A DNA stretch of 64,000 nt from Candidatus Aphodousia gallistercoris (GTDB taxonomy: Bacteria > Pseudomonadota > Gammaproteobacteria > Burkholderiales > Burkholderiaceae_F), in contig DVNT01000007.1 in NCBI GenBank assembly GCA_018714185.1, forward strand, positions 1 through 64,000, in the 5' to 3' direction. The translations under genes and the position numbers were made by a program. The notes beneath the pieces are model-generated. The model made no database searches. It was given only the letters and a program-made list of their open reading frames with translations, and was not told the DNA's origin. Shown piece by piece: positions 1-9,071 of this stretch (position 1 is its first letter; each line of letters begins with the position of its first letter).

Positions 1-465
1 TTTTTTTAAATGGCTACAAGATTCTCTTAAATTGGAACAATGTTCTGCAAATCTGGAACGGCCTCGCAAGCAGAAATTCTCTCTCGATGGAACGCGCATC
101 TCTGCAATTTGGTTTTTAATTCGCTCAAAACGGGACGGCTTCGGAATTCTCCCTCGATGAAACGATAATCTCCCTCGTTGGCTATAACGCCACATCAATA
201 TGGTCCATTGGACTCCCTCCTTGGAACTTTTCTCTCTTAAACAGGGCCAATGCTCTCTGCTGTTGGATTGACGGCCGCTCTAATTGAAATATCTCTCGCT
301 AACGTTGGTCCATCGCTCTTGTTGGAATGGTTGGCTTCTGCTGTTAGAACGGCGTGGCCAGCGTTTTTAATGAAACGCTAGCAATGATGACGGCTTCTCT
401 TAGGTTTAACCTTGACGGTGCCTTGGAACTCTTTGATTCCAGGCTTTTTTACGGAGTAAAAACCT
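1..465. repeat. Array of ~16 degenerate 21-22 bp repeats at the IS21 left end
   Basis: This gene-free stretch before istA is built from loosely conserved units of the form TTCTCT-N4/5-TTGGAACG. Units start near 22, 43, 77, 99, 121, 147, 169, 212, 232, 253, 277, 292, 315, 335 and 393. Spacing is mostly 20-22 bp, which is two helical turns. The first unit (22-41) recurs inverted at the right end of the element (2984-3003). IS21-family ends are known to carry a few transposase-binding repeats; an array this long is unusual. The units are too divergent, and lack constant repeats, for a CRISPR. Confidence 0.7.
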
Positions 466-2058
466 ATGAGAAAAGATCTCAATTCCATTTCGGATGTCCT
501 TGCCGGCAACGCCCAAGGTCTCTCCTTAGCTCAAATTGAAGCCAAAACCGGCGTTCCAAAAACGTCAGCCAAGCGCATTCTTGACGCAGCCAAAGCCAAT
601 GGCATTGATTGGGCCGAATTCTGTCGGATGAGTGTTGAGCAACAACAAAATATTTTTATGCCAAAACGGCGCATGCAAATGAATTTCGTCGAGCCGGACT
701 GGAAAAGTATTTATTTGCAGCACGAGCGCCCGCGTCGCCGAGTGCCGCTTCGTGTTTTGTGGGAACAGTATGCGCAATCCGTCAGTTCCTCTCAGCGTCG
801 ATTGGGTTACTCAAGCTTTTGCAAATCCTACGAGCACTATAAGCTCAACTTGCCTGTCAGCATGCGCGACGTAAGCCTATCGTTTCAATGGGAGCCCGGT
901 GATGTGGCCATGATTGATTACTCAGGTGACCCCCTGTACTACACCGGTCGTGACGGCGTCAAACACAAGGCAGATATTTTTGTGGGAGTTTTACCGTTTT
1001 CCAACTATATTTTCTGCCTTGCCACTAAAGATCAAACTCGACAGTCTTGGCTTCTTGCCTGTCGCTTAATGCTTGAGTATTTTGGCGGAGTGCCGCGTTA
1101 CATTTATCTGGATAACAGCACCGGTTTAGTCATCAAGGCAGATCGATACAATCCCAAGATTTGTAATGAGTTCAAAGCCTTCTCCGCCTATTACGGTTTT
1201 TGCCCTTATCCTGTTCGCCCCGGTCACCCGCGAGACAAAGGGGCGGTAGAAGGCGCTGTCGGCATCGTGCAAAGGCGCATTACCAACCGCTTATCTGATA
1301 TCCAATTCCGCAGTGTTGAGGATGTCAATGAAAGCATCCGACCGTTGCTGCAAGAGCTCAATAGCAAGCCTTTGACGGAAAGATTTGAAACCAGGGCTGA
1401 GTTGCATCAAGAGGAAGTCTTATTGATGACACCTTTGCCATCCATTGCGTACGAATTGGGGCAGCAGGAGAAAATTCTCAAGGTTCGAAAAGACTATCAG
1501 ATCCGATTAAATAACCGCCGGTTCTCTGTTCCCTATCAATACGCCGGAAAAACCGTGAGAGTCGTGTGTTGGCCGCACAAGAATATCCTCCGTGTCTACG
1601 ATGTGCTGACAGGGAAACAGATCACCGAACACCATTATGATCCTTTGGGCGTCAAACAAAATATTTTGGCTGAGCATATGCCACCGAATCACTTGGCCAT
1701 GATGCGAAGCAAGGAAAATTTGCTCGATATGCTTGAGGTTTTTGGCTCCAATACCGCTGAGTTGGGCAAGGTTATTACTCGCAATCAGCCTTTGCGTGTC
1801 GCTCGCAGGCTGCTGACAAGCATTTTAGCTGCCGGGCATAACCTGGGTGGCGAAGCGATTGAAAACCTCGCCAAAAGGGTGCTAAAGCGGCCTTCACCAA
1901 CATTTGAAACCTTCCGGCAAGAACTGGACTCATTGTCCGATACCGGCTCCGACAGCAGAAGCATCAGGCCACCCAAGGAGGACCCGAATATCCGAGGGGC
2001 AGCCTACTATGCCAAGCGCCTAAAAGAGACGCAAAGTGTAGGAGGCAAACATGAATAA
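466..2058 (+). CDS. istA: IS21-family transposase IstA
   Basis: This 530-residue transposase catalyses DNA cleavage and strand transfer for the IS21 element together with IstB. An N-terminal helix-turn-helix region (about residues 15-45, LSLAQIEAKTGVPKTSAKRI) precedes an rve-type DDE integrase core. The likely acidic triad is Asp151 (MIDYSGD), Asp216 (YLDNSTG) and Glu262 (KGAVEGAV). A basic C-terminal region follows. The ATG has a GGAG about 10 nt upstream. The last codons overlap istB by 8 nt, the normal coupling in this family. Full length, no frameshift, so probably active. Confidence 0.93.
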   Translation: MRKDLNSISDVLAGNAQGLSLAQIEAKTGVPKTSAKRILDAAKANGIDWAEFCRMSVEQQQNIFMPKRRMQMNFVEPDWKSIYLQHERPRRRVPLRVLWEQYAQSVSSSQRRLGYSSFCKSYEHYKLNLPVSMRDVSLSFQWEPGDVAMIDYSGDPLYYTGRDGVKHKADIFVGVLPFSNYIFCLATKDQTRQSWLLACRLMLEYFGGVPRYIYLDNSTGLVIKADRYNPKICNEFKAFSAYYGFCPYPVRPGHPRDKGAVEGAVGIVQRRITNRLSDIQFRSVEDVNESIRPLLQELNSKPLTERFETRAELHQEEVLLMTPLPSIAYELGQQEKILKVRKDYQIRLNNRRFSVPYQYAGKTVRVVCWPHKNILRVYDVLTGKQITEHHYDPLGVKQNILAEHMPPNHLAMMRSKENLLDMLEVFGSNTAELGKVITRNQPLRVARRLLTSILAAGHNLGGEAIENLAKRVLKRPSPTFETFRQELDSLSDTGSDSRSIRPPKEDPNIRGAAYYAKRLKETQSVGGKHE

Positions 2059-2833
2059 GCCTCGGAATTTATTGACGCCGGATCAAGTTGTGGCAGCCCT
2101 TAAGACGCTAAAGTTAACCGCAATGGCACAGAAGTATGAGGAGATGCAAGGCAACCCTCAATATCAGCACCTGAGTGTTGATGACACGCTCGGGATTTTA
2201 GTTGATTATGAAAGCAAGAGCCGCGTTAGTAAACGAGCTCAACGTTGCTTAAGTCGATCCGGGATGACAAGGGAGGAACCTTTTAATCAGGCTAACATTG
2301 ACCTGGGGATTTATGACTCAAATAGAGGTTTACAACGTGAAACGGTTCGCAAGCTTGCTACTTGTTCGTGGGTCGACGACATTGATCCCTACAACTTGAT
2401 CGTCACGGGAGCCTCCGGAACCGGTAAAACGTGGTTGTTGCTTGTTATTGGGAAAGCGGCTTGTGAAAAGGGGCTATCTGTGCGTTACATCCGATTCTCC
2501 GATCTCATGGAGGAAATGGATGATGCCAAGGAACATAAGCAGTTGGCAAGCTATCGTGACAGGCTCAATCGCAACAAATTGCTAATCATCGATGACTTTG
2601 GTCTTGATCCGATGCCGGTAGACATGTGCTCATGTTTGCTGACGCTTCTGGAGGAGCGCTACAGCCATGCATCCACTGTGCTGGCCGGCCAGATGTCTAT
2701 GGATCTTTGGCACAGTTACTTGGGTGGTAATCAAAGTGCTGATGCCATTTTGGATCGGTTGTTCAATAGCAGTTACGTTGTGAAGCTCCACGGGAAATCG
2801 CTACGCGAAAAGAAAACTCGACGAGAGCTTTAA
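2051..2833 (+). CDS. istB: IS21-family helper ATPase IstB
   Basis: This 260-residue AAA+ ATPase is the transposition helper that loads on target DNA and stimulates IstA. Walker A (GASGTGKTW, from about residue 120) and Walker B (LLIIDDFG, about residue 177) are intact. The N-terminal region (LTPDQVVAALKTLKLTAMAQ) is typical of the IstB leader domain. A strong GGAGG sits 6 nt before the ATG inside the end of istA, indicating coupled translation. Length is normal for the family. Confidence 0.93.
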   Translation: MNKPRNLLTPDQVVAALKTLKLTAMAQKYEEMQGNPQYQHLSVDDTLGILVDYESKSRVSKRAQRCLSRSGMTREEPFNQANIDLGIYDSNRGLQRETVRKLATCSWVDDIDPYNLIVTGASGTGKTWLLLVIGKAACEKGLSVRYIRFSDLMEEMDDAKEHKQLASYRDRLNRNKLLIIDDFGLDPMPVDMCSCLLTLLEERYSHASTVLAGQMSMDLWHSYLGGNQSADAILDRLFNSSYVVKLHGKSLREKKTRREL

Positions 2834-2866
2834 CTAGCGGGCACCAGTGAGTGACAGCCGCTCGCT

Positions 2867-2926
2867 GGCGGGAGGGGCCAAAAGCCGCTTCGGGCTACGC
2901 CCTCCGCAGCTTTTGGCCCTCCCGCC
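2867..2926. terminator. Long GC-rich inverted repeat after istB
   Basis: Bases 2867-2885 pair with 2909-2926 (GGCGGGAGG.. with ..CCTCCCGCC, one bulge) around a 23-nt loop. It lies 34 nt after istB and before the right-end repeats. There is no U-run, so it is either a transcription or translation barrier protecting the IS, or a structural element of the end. Termination is an inference. Confidence 0.5.
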
Positions 2927-2994
2927 ATCATGAAAAAGCCAGAGAATCATTTAACTTGAAGCCAAAAGCTTGGAGCCAGAAAAGCCGTTTCACT

Positions 2995-3633
2995 TTAAGA
3001 GAAAACTGTACCGTTTAAAAGAGATCTAAGCACACAAGTGAAAGTTTTCTTAGATTCCTTTAAATTCCAATAGGAGTTCATCTGCTTTTTGCACCATAAA
3101 AGCAGAACGAAGGCGGACAGGGATATTGCGAACACCATGTAAATCCCAAACATCGGATGTTGAGGTAAATCGCTGTGCTCAAAGTACGCTGACAAACAAA
3201 CCACCGGGATGAGAGTAAGCGCGATAATAGCGAAGAAAGACAACCAACTTAATTTTGTGTATTTCCAATATGTAACGATGCTATCAAGAATATTTTTAGG
3301 AAAAGGCAATTCTTCATTAAGCAAAATTTCATCCAAAACTTTCATATAGGTTGGTAGGGAAAATTTTGCCGTCTCTTGGGTGACGATTTTTCCTGCAGGT
3401 GAATACTTCTCACCTAGGAGATATGCACAAGCTCGTCCTTCTTCTCCTGAGTTTTTTATTTCTATTCGATTCGTGATTTTGTTAACCAGTTCAGAACCAC
3501 GAGAACTTATGGTGAGACGCCCAATTACATTTAAATGAGCATTTTCCTTGTCACAATCGAGTGCATGGAACACGAATTCATTAGCAGTTAAAATATTGTT
3601 AATAATAAATTGGTTATTATTGATGGTCGGCAT
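2995..3633 (-). CDS. Hypothetical membrane protein, C-terminus formed by IS21 end
   Basis: A 212-residue protein I do not recognise. The N-terminal ~125 residues are soluble. Two hydrophobic segments follow (about residues 129-150, SWLSFFAIIALTLIPVVCL, and 163-182, FGIYMVFAISLSAFVLLLW), then a short basic tail. The last ~10 residues are encoded by sequence that matches the inverted end of the IS21 element (2984-3022). The original gene was therefore probably longer and was cut by the insertion, with the stop supplied by the IS. The DNA is AT-richer than the core genes, which fits accessory origin. It could be a cargo gene of the integrated element ending at the integrase. Confidence 0.55.
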   Translation of the reverse strand: MPTINNNQFIINNILTANEFVFHALDCDKENAHLNVIGRLTISSRGSELVNKITNRIEIKNSGEEGRACAYLLGEKYSPAGKIVTQETAKFSLPTYMKVLDEILLNEELPFPKNILDSIVTYWKYTKLSWLSFFAIIALTLIPVVCLSAYFEHSDLPQHPMFGIYMVFAISLSAFVLLLWCKKQMNSYWNLKESKKTFTCVLRSLLNGTVFS

Positions 3634-3718
3634 AACCGTTCTCCATAATTAAAAAATTAATGTGAACGGTAAGGTCGAAGGGGTTGAGGGGTTTGAAACT
3701 CGCTTTTTAAAAAAATGT

Positions 3719-3778
3719 CAATGAAACTTCGTACAACAGCGACATGTGTATCTCCAAAAGAACACCGAAGTTTCATTG
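3719..3778. repeat. 13-bp perfect inverted repeat
   Basis: CAATGAAACTTCG (3719-3731) is repeated in inverted orientation at 3766-3778, with a 34-nt loop, in the gap between the integrase and the hypothetical membrane gene. A second inverted pair (TGTCGCCCT near 3777, AGGGCGACA near 3919) brackets the integrase 3' side. It could be a bidirectional terminator or a protein-binding site; no T-run is present. I see no gene in 3634-3916. Confidence 0.4.
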
Positions 3779-3916
3779 TCGCCCTTACCACGCGAGATAG
3801 CGAAAGAATCCAACAACTTCTATCAGAGAATTTAGTACAAATTGGTCATGGGAACTGTCTGAAGGTGTCTTCAGATGTCTCCAGATGTAACTGAGATAGA
3901 TTTAACTTTGTAATTT

Positions 3917-5242
3917 TTAGGGCGACATTAAGGAGAAACAATACTTACCCCAGGCCTGCATAATCTTTATTCTTTCCTTAGCGAGTCGTGCTCGATCGTA
4001 GGCTTTGTTGTAGCCATCATCTTTTTGGTGAAGTAAGCAGTACTCAACAGCTTCTTGATCAAATTTCCGGTTATTTCCCAAGTCATCATTTTTAGCCCAA
4101 GTTCTGAAACTTGCTCTAGCTGTTCCATGAAAAGTAATAATACAAGGCTTCTTTAGCATGGCCGATTTGTCTGGGTCAACCCAACCAATCCCATCAGAAG
4201 CAAGTCGCTGTTTGTGAAGCCTTCTTAAAAACATCGTTATTGTAACGTCAGATAAATGTCCGCCCTGGCGACTCGGGAAAATATATGGAACTCCAGAGAT
4301 TTTAGGAACACGTTTTAAAAGGGCAATTGCTTCATCGGAGAGAAATATTGTTCTGTCTCGTTTAGGAGTTTTTACCTTGTCGTGTTCAACAGGAATGATC
4401 CAGATTTTTTTTTCAAAATCTATTTCATCCCATTCTGCGAATCGGATAGCCTTCGATCTTGCAGCAGTTAGGATAGCAAACATACACGCATAAGCCGACA
4501 TCGAATCAAAGTTGTTCATTTCGACAAAAAGTCTGGGGATCTCGTCTATAGCGCATGCCGCGTGATTTTCTGCGGGCTTAATGTTGTTTTGAAGGGGCTC
4601 AATCAGGACACCCAAAGCTCCATCCAAAGCGGCGGGGTTTTCCCGATTCTCTCGCTTATGCATGGCAATGGCCCACTGAAGAACCTTATGAATTACTGTT
4701 TTAACTTTCTTCGCAGTAGCAGGGAATTTCTGCCATATAGGTGTTAAACAATCTCTAACTAATTCTGGAGTGATTTCTTCAATGTTGACATTTCCTAGTG
4801 AGGGATAAATGTGATTATTTAGAATTCCTCTTGTGGCTTGTTCCCCACGTTGATTCTTGCTCCAGTAATTATGTGCCACGCGGTCGTCAACCCATTCCTC
4901 CGCAACAGATCTAAAAGTTTGTAGCTTCTTCACTGCAGCCAGGGCTTCTAATCTTTCTTTCCTTGCTTGTCTTTCTTGTTGTCTGACAATAATCGGGCTT
5001 TTACCTTTGCGGATGAGTTCCCAACATTCAAGAGCTTCCAGTCGAGCTTGCTTTAGCGACATTGTTGGGAAATTCCCTAACACAAAGTCATGCCTGCCTA
5101 ATTCATCAGTGTAGCGAACGAAAAAGATTGACTGGTGAGGAGTTTTCCTAATATACAGCCCTTTCGCGCCGCCAACGTTGAAAGTTCCATCACCTAAATG
5201 CTTTACTTCCAGTGCTGTTAGTTCTCTAGCAATCTTAGGCAT
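3917..5242 (-). CDS. P4-type tyrosine recombinase/integrase
   Basis: A 441-residue site-specific integrase. The N-terminus is the DUF4102 arm-binding domain of P4-like integrases (LTALEVKHL..GLYIRKTPHQSIFF). A SAM-like core-binding region follows (about 105-205), then the catalytic domain. Visible catalytic residues are Arg262 (LTAARSKAIRFAEW), His372 with Arg376 (HGTARASFRTW), His405 and the nucleophile Tyr415 (YNKAYDRA). It lies 211 bp from the 3' end of tRNA-fMet, the classic layout for elements that integrate into a tRNA 3' end. The upstream region carries four 10-bp elements (separate entry). Probably functional. Confidence 0.9.
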   Translation of the reverse strand: MPKIARELTALEVKHLGDGTFNVGGAKGLYIRKTPHQSIFFVRYTDELGRHDFVLGNFPTMSLKQARLEALECWELIRKGKSPIIVRQQERQARKERLEALAAVKKLQTFRSVAEEWVDDRVAHNYWSKNQRGEQATRGILNNHIYPSLGNVNIEEITPELVRDCLTPIWQKFPATAKKVKTVIHKVLQWAIAMHKRENRENPAALDGALGVLIEPLQNNIKPAENHAACAIDEIPRLFVEMNNFDSMSAYACMFAILTAARSKAIRFAEWDEIDFEKKIWIIPVEHDKVKTPKRDRTIFLSDEAIALLKRVPKISGVPYIFPSRQGGHLSDVTITMFLRRLHKQRLASDGIGWVDPDKSAMLKKPCIITFHGTARASFRTWAKNDDLGNNRKFDQEAVEYCLLHQKDDGYNKAYDRARLAKERIKIMQAWGKYCFSLMSP

Positions 5243-5254
5243 ACAGTACCTTTT

Positions 5255-5340
5255 ATGATGGGTAAATTTTTTAGCTTTATGATGGGTAATTTACTTCTAG
5301 AAGAAATTATAACTCGATTACCCATCATCCTACCCATCAT
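5255..5340. promoter_or_regulatory. Four ATGATGGGTA elements upstream of the integrase
   Basis: The decamer ATGATGGGTA occurs at 5255-5264 and 5279-5288, and as its complement TACCCATCAT at 5319-5328 and 5331-5340. The array ends 13 bp before the integrase start and forms two head-to-head pairs. This placement fits arm-type integrase or excisionase sites, or operators that control int. Which protein binds is not visible in the sequence. Confidence 0.6.
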
Positions 5341-5452
5341 AAAAGTGGCGATTTAGGGAGACTTTGAGAGACTTCAGGAGAATAAAAAATGGAATAACTG
5401 CTTGAAGTAAAAGAAAATCTCTGACACCTGGGGTGGTGCAGAGACATGAAGT

Positions 5453-5529
<77 letters not shown>

Positions 5530-5551
5530 GTAAATACCCTTGAGACTGTTT

Positions 5552-5579
5552 ATCTTAATGATTTTTTTACTTTTGTCAA
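5552..5579 (-). promoter_or_regulatory. Promoter of tRNA-fMet
   Basis: On the minus strand, TTGACA (5579-5574) and TAAGAT (5557-5552) are separated by 16 nt. They lie about 22 nt upstream of the mature tRNA 5' end. This is a near-consensus sigma-70 promoter. Confidence 0.7.
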
Positions 5580-5744
5580 ATATTTTTTCACTGCCTCTGC
5601 AGCTTCGTGCAGAAAACGATGATTCAATCGCCGATCGAAATCCGATCTTTAAGGCATATGCCCTAGTTAATTGCATCTAAAACAAAGGATAAAACCGTTA
5701 TACTTTACGGATTATTTAAAACCGATAAAAAATTGGAACAGACT

Positions 5745-8381
5745 ATGCGTGATTCTTACTCACCACAAATTGTCGAATCCGAGATTCAAAAGTCATGGCA
5801 AGAAGCTGACGTTTATCATGCCGTTGAGCACGCCAAGGATGCCAACGGCAAGGAAAAACCGAAGTTTTATGTTTTGTCCATGCTACCGTATCCGAGCGGC
5901 AAGTTGCACATGGGACACGTTCGAAACTACACATTAAATGACGTGCTCTATCGTTACCTTCGCATGAAGGGCTACAACGTAATGACGCCGATGGGCTGGG
6001 ATGCTTTCGGCCTACCGGCCGAAAACGCCGCCATCAACCACGGCATTGCCCCGGCCAAATGGACTTTCGACAACATTGCCGAAATGAAGAGCCAGATGAA
6101 GCCTCTCGGCTTGGCCTTCGACTGGTCCCGTGAAGTCGCCACCTGCACGCCGGAATACTACCGCTGGAACCAGTGGATGTTCTTAAAAATGCTCGAAAAG
6201 GGCATTTGCTATCGCAAAACGCAAATCGTCAACTGGGACCCGGTCGACAAGACCGTTTTGGCTAACGAACAAGTCGTGGACGGCCGCGGCTGGCGCTCCG
6301 GCGCAGTCGTTGAAAAGCGTGAAATCCCGGGCTACTACTTGGGCATCACCCAGTACGCTGACGAACTGCTCAAAGATTTGGATCTGCTCCAAGGCTGGCC
6401 TGAACAAGTGCGCACCATGCAAGAGCACTGGATCGGCAAGTCGGTCGGCGTGAAGCTTGCCTTCCCCTACACGATCGACGGTGAAGATAAGCTTCTTCAA
6501 GTCTTTACGACCCGTGCCGATACGCTCATGGGCGTGACGTTCGTGGCTATTGCAGCCGAGCACCCGCTTGCCAAGCGTTTGGCCCAAGACAACCCGCGCG
6601 TTGCTGACTTTATCGCTGAATGCGCCAAGGGCGGCGTCAGCGAAGCCGATCTGGCCACCAAGGAAAAAGAAGGCGTTCCGACCGGCTTTTACGTGAAGCA
6701 CCCGATTACGGGCAAAGATGTGGAAGTTTGGGTCGGCAACTATGTGTTGATGACCTACGGCGAAGGAGCCGTGATGGGCGTTCCGGCTCATGACGAACGC
6801 GATTTTGCCTTTGCCAAGAAGTACGGCTTGGAAATCCGCCAAGTAGTGAGCGTGCCCGGCAAGGAATTCTCGACGGATGCCTGGCAGGAGTGGTACGCCG
6901 ACAAGAGCGACAACACGGCGTTGGTTAACTCCGGCGAATTTGACGGCTTGAATGTTCACGACGGCATCGACAAGATCGCCGAAGCTTTGGCTGCCAAGGG
7001 ATTGGGTGAAAAGAAGGTTCAATTCCGCATCCGTGACTGGGGTATCAGCCGCCAGCGCTACTGGGGCACACCGATTCCGATCATCAACTGCCCGCACTGC
7101 GGCCCGGTTCCCGTGCCGGAAGAGGATTTGCCGGTGGTGCTGCCGACGGACTTGGTGCCCGACGGCTCCGGCAATCCGCTCAATAAGTGCGAATCGTTCT
7201 TAAAGTGCAAGTGCCCGAAGTGCGGCGCCGAGGCAACCCGTGAAACCGACACGATGGATACCTTCGTGGATTCGTCCTGGTACTTCATGCGCTACTGCTC
7301 GCACGACTGCGACACGGCCATGGTCGATGAGCGCAACGATTATTGGGCTCCGGTTGACCAATACATCGGCGGCATTGAACACGCTGTTTTGCACTTACTG
7401 TACGCTCGCTTCTGGACCAAAGTCATGCGCGACTTGGGATTGGTGAAGTTTGACGAACCGTTTACCCGCTTATTTACGCAAGGCATGCTTACCGCCGAGT
7501 GCTACTACCGCGAATTGCCTGACGGCAAAAAGCGTTGGTACTACCCTGACGAAATCGAAATTTCTTACGACGAAAAAGCCCGTCCGATTAAGGCGGTTGC
7601 CAAAGACGATGGCTTGCCCGTAACCATGGGCGGCGTCGAAAAAATGAGTAAGTCAAAGAACAACGTCGTTGAGCCCAAAGCGATCATTGACAAGTTCGGC
7701 GCTGATACGGCCCGCAGCTTCGTCATGTTTGCAGGACCTCCCGATCAGTCCGCCGCTTGGAGCAACTCCGGCGCCGAAGGAACGTACCGCTTCTTGCGCC
7801 GGCTTTGGAACTGGTGCTACAAGCATCATGATACGATCGTTGCGGCCGGTGACATTCAGGGCCAAGCGTTAAGCGCCGAGCACAAGAATCTTCGCCGCGA
7901 TATCTACCAAGCGCTCAAGCAAGCGAGCGCGGATATTGCCCGCATGCAATACAACACGGTCGTCTCTGCCACGATGAAGATGCTCAATGCATTGGAATCG
8001 GCCAAGTTGGGCGAAGGCGAAGCCTCGGCAGCCGTGCTCAAGGAATGCGCTTCGGTCTTAATCCGCACGCTTTACCCCATTGCACCGCACATTACCTCCC
8101 AACTTTGGAAGGATTTGGGCTACGCAACCGTCTACGGAGACATTTTGGATGCGCCGTGGCCTGAAGTAGACGAAAAGGCCTTGGTAGCCGATGAAATGAC
8201 CTTGGTCGTTCAAGTCAACGGTAAGCTGCGCGGCTCGATCACCGTCGCTGCCGATGCCTCCAAGGAAGCAATTGAAGCGGCCGCTTTGGCTAACGATAAC
8301 GTGAAGAAATTCACCGACGGCAAGAGTATCCGCAAGATCATTATCGTTCCGAAGAAACTGGTCAACGTCGTAGCCGCCTAA
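5745..8381 (+). CDS. leuS: Leucyl-tRNA synthetase
   Basis: Class I synthetase (878 aa) that charges tRNA-Leu and edits mischarged products. The HIGH signature is [11 protein letters not shown] (residues 48-58) and the KMSKS loop is EKMSKSKNN (from about residue 632). The CP1 editing insertion contains [12 protein letters not shown], and a Cys-rich zinc-like insert follows (NCPHCG.., CKCPKCG..). An in-frame TTG lies four codons earlier at 5733; I prefer the ATG at 5745 because the family begins with about ten residues before the first helix. Length is normal. It heads the leuS-lptE-holA order common in betaproteobacteria, although a terminator separates it from lptE. Confidence 0.97.
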   Translation: MRDSYSPQIVESEIQKSWQEADVYHAVEHAKDANGKEKPKFYVLSMLPYPSGKLHMGHVRNYTLNDVLYRYLRMKGYNVMTPMGWDAFGLPAENAAINHGIAPAKWTFDNIAEMKSQMKPLGLAFDWSREVATCTPEYYRWNQWMFLKMLEKGICYRKTQIVNWDPVDKTVLANEQVVDGRGWRSGAVVEKREIPGYYLGITQYADELLKDLDLLQGWPEQVRTMQEHWIGKSVGVKLAFPYTIDGEDKLLQVFTTRADTLMGVTFVAIAAEHPLAKRLAQDNPRVADFIAECAKGGVSEADLATKEKEGVPTGFYVKHPITGKDVEVWVGNYVLMTYGEGAVMGVPAHDERDFAFAKKYGLEIRQVVSVPGKEFSTDAWQEWYADKSDNTALVNSGEFDGLNVHDGIDKIAEALAAKGLGEKKVQFRIRDWGISRQRYWGTPIPIINCPHCGPVPVPEEDLPVVLPTDLVPDGSGNPLNKCESFLKCKCPKCGAEATRETDTMDTFVDSSWYFMRYCSHDCDTAMVDERNDYWAPVDQYIGGIEHAVLHLLYARFWTKVMRDLGLVKFDEPFTRLFTQGMLTAECYYRELPDGKKRWYYPDEIEISYDEKARPIKAVAKDDGLPVTMGGVEKMSKSKNNVVEPKAIIDKFGADTARSFVMFAGPPDQSAAWSNSGAEGTYRFLRRLWNWCYKHHDTIVAAGDIQGQALSAEHKNLRRDIYQALKQASADIARMQYNTVVSATMKMLNALESAKLGEGEASAAVLKECASVLIRTLYPIAPHITSQLWKDLGYATVYGDILDAPWPEVDEKALVADEMTLVVQVNGKLRGSITVAADASKEAIEAAALANDNVKKFTDGKSIRKIIIVPKKLVNVVAA

Positions 8382-8402
8382 AAAGCGCCGACCTTGTCCT
8401 CT

Positions 8403-8440
8403 AGCCCGGTTGAAAGACAATTTCAATCGGGCTTTATTTT
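8403..8440 (+). terminator. leuS terminator
   Basis: AGCCCGGTTGAAA (8403-8415) pairs with TTTCAATCGGGCT (8421-8433) around a 5-nt loop, followed by TTTATTTT. It is a strong intrinsic terminator 22 nt after leuS. Confidence 0.9.
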
Positions 8441-8524
8441 TAACAAGCGCAATCGACTCAAAACGAATCGCCCATTGTGCCCTGTATAATGTTTCTGTTT
8501 AACGGTTTACGGGAATTTTCAACC

Positions 8525-9031
8525 ATGGCTTTGGCTAGGCGTACGCTTTTACTGTCTTCAATGGCTCTCGCATTCGGATTAAGCGGATGCGGTTTTCACT
8601 TACGAGGCCGCGTCAGCCTGCCGATCAAAACGCTTTACGTTCGCCTGCCGGTCAATAACCGCATGGGAGCGGAAATTCGCCGTATGGTCCGCGGCAGCAC
8701 GGACGTCCAATTAGTTGATTCAGCCGAAGAGGCCGAAGCCATCCTTGAACTCATCTCCTCGGGCAGGAACCGGGAAGTGGTCTCGTTGAATATGCGAGGC
8801 GAAGCCCGTGAATATGAATTGACTTTGCAGTTGACGTTCCGAGTGGTCAACCAAGACGGCGCCGAATTCATGCCGCCCACTGTTTTTTCCGGCTCCCGCG
8901 ATATGACCTACAACGAAGAGGACTACCTCTCGCGCGATGCCGAAGAAGCCATGCTGTACCGGGAAATTCAGCAGGATTTGATCACGCAGCTATTAAACCG
9001 CTTGTCAAGAATCAAACCCATCGAACAATAG
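8525..9031 (+). CDS. lptE: LPS-assembly lipoprotein LptE
   Basis: Outer-membrane lipoprotein (168 aa) that plugs the LptD barrel and delivers lipopolysaccharide to the surface. It has a basic-hydrophobic signal peptide (ALARRTLLLSSMALAFG) and a lipobox LSGC with the acylated Cys22, directly followed by GFHLRG, the hallmark of LptE. The ATG at 8525 is chosen over the in-frame upstream codon at 8477 because it gives a proper signal peptide and because a TATAAT -10 element lies at 8485-8490. It is followed 40 nt later by holA, the usual partner order. Confidence 0.93.
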   Translation: MALARRTLLLSSMALAFGLSGCGFHLRGRVSLPIKTLYVRLPVNNRMGAEIRRMVRGSTDVQLVDSAEEAEAILELISSGRNREVVSLNMRGEAREYELTLQLTFRVVNQDGAEFMPPTVFSGSRDMTYNEEDYLSRDAEEAMLYREIQQDLITQLLNRLSRIKPIEQ

Positions 9032-9071
9032 TTGGCAGCCCCCGGCGTGGCCGAACGGGCTCATTTCGAGC

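Larger units (their letters stand above)
1..3022 (+). mobile_element. IS21-family insertion sequence
   Basis: The element consists of a left-end repeat array, overlapping istA and istB, a hairpin, and a right end that is an inverted copy of the left. Bases 1-41 align with the reverse complement of 2984-3022 (shared core TTCTCTTAAA, then TTTTAAA-(C/T)GG further out). Because similarity still holds at base 1, the true left terminus may lie at or before the window edge. No target duplication can be scored for that reason. Both transposition genes look intact. Confidence 0.8.

Noticed and set aside
1..465. CRISPR array
   Set aside because: The repeats are degenerate, the period (21-22 nt) leaves no room for spacers, and the first unit recurs inverted at the IS right end.
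2867..2926. Integron attC site
   Set aside because: The long inverted repeat lacks the R-box pattern (RYYYAAC/GTTRRRY) and no integron integrase is nearby.
6183..7097. 304-codon open frame antisense to leuS
   Set aside because: It lies wholly opposite a certain gene, has composition of a codon-mirror frame, and resembles no protein.
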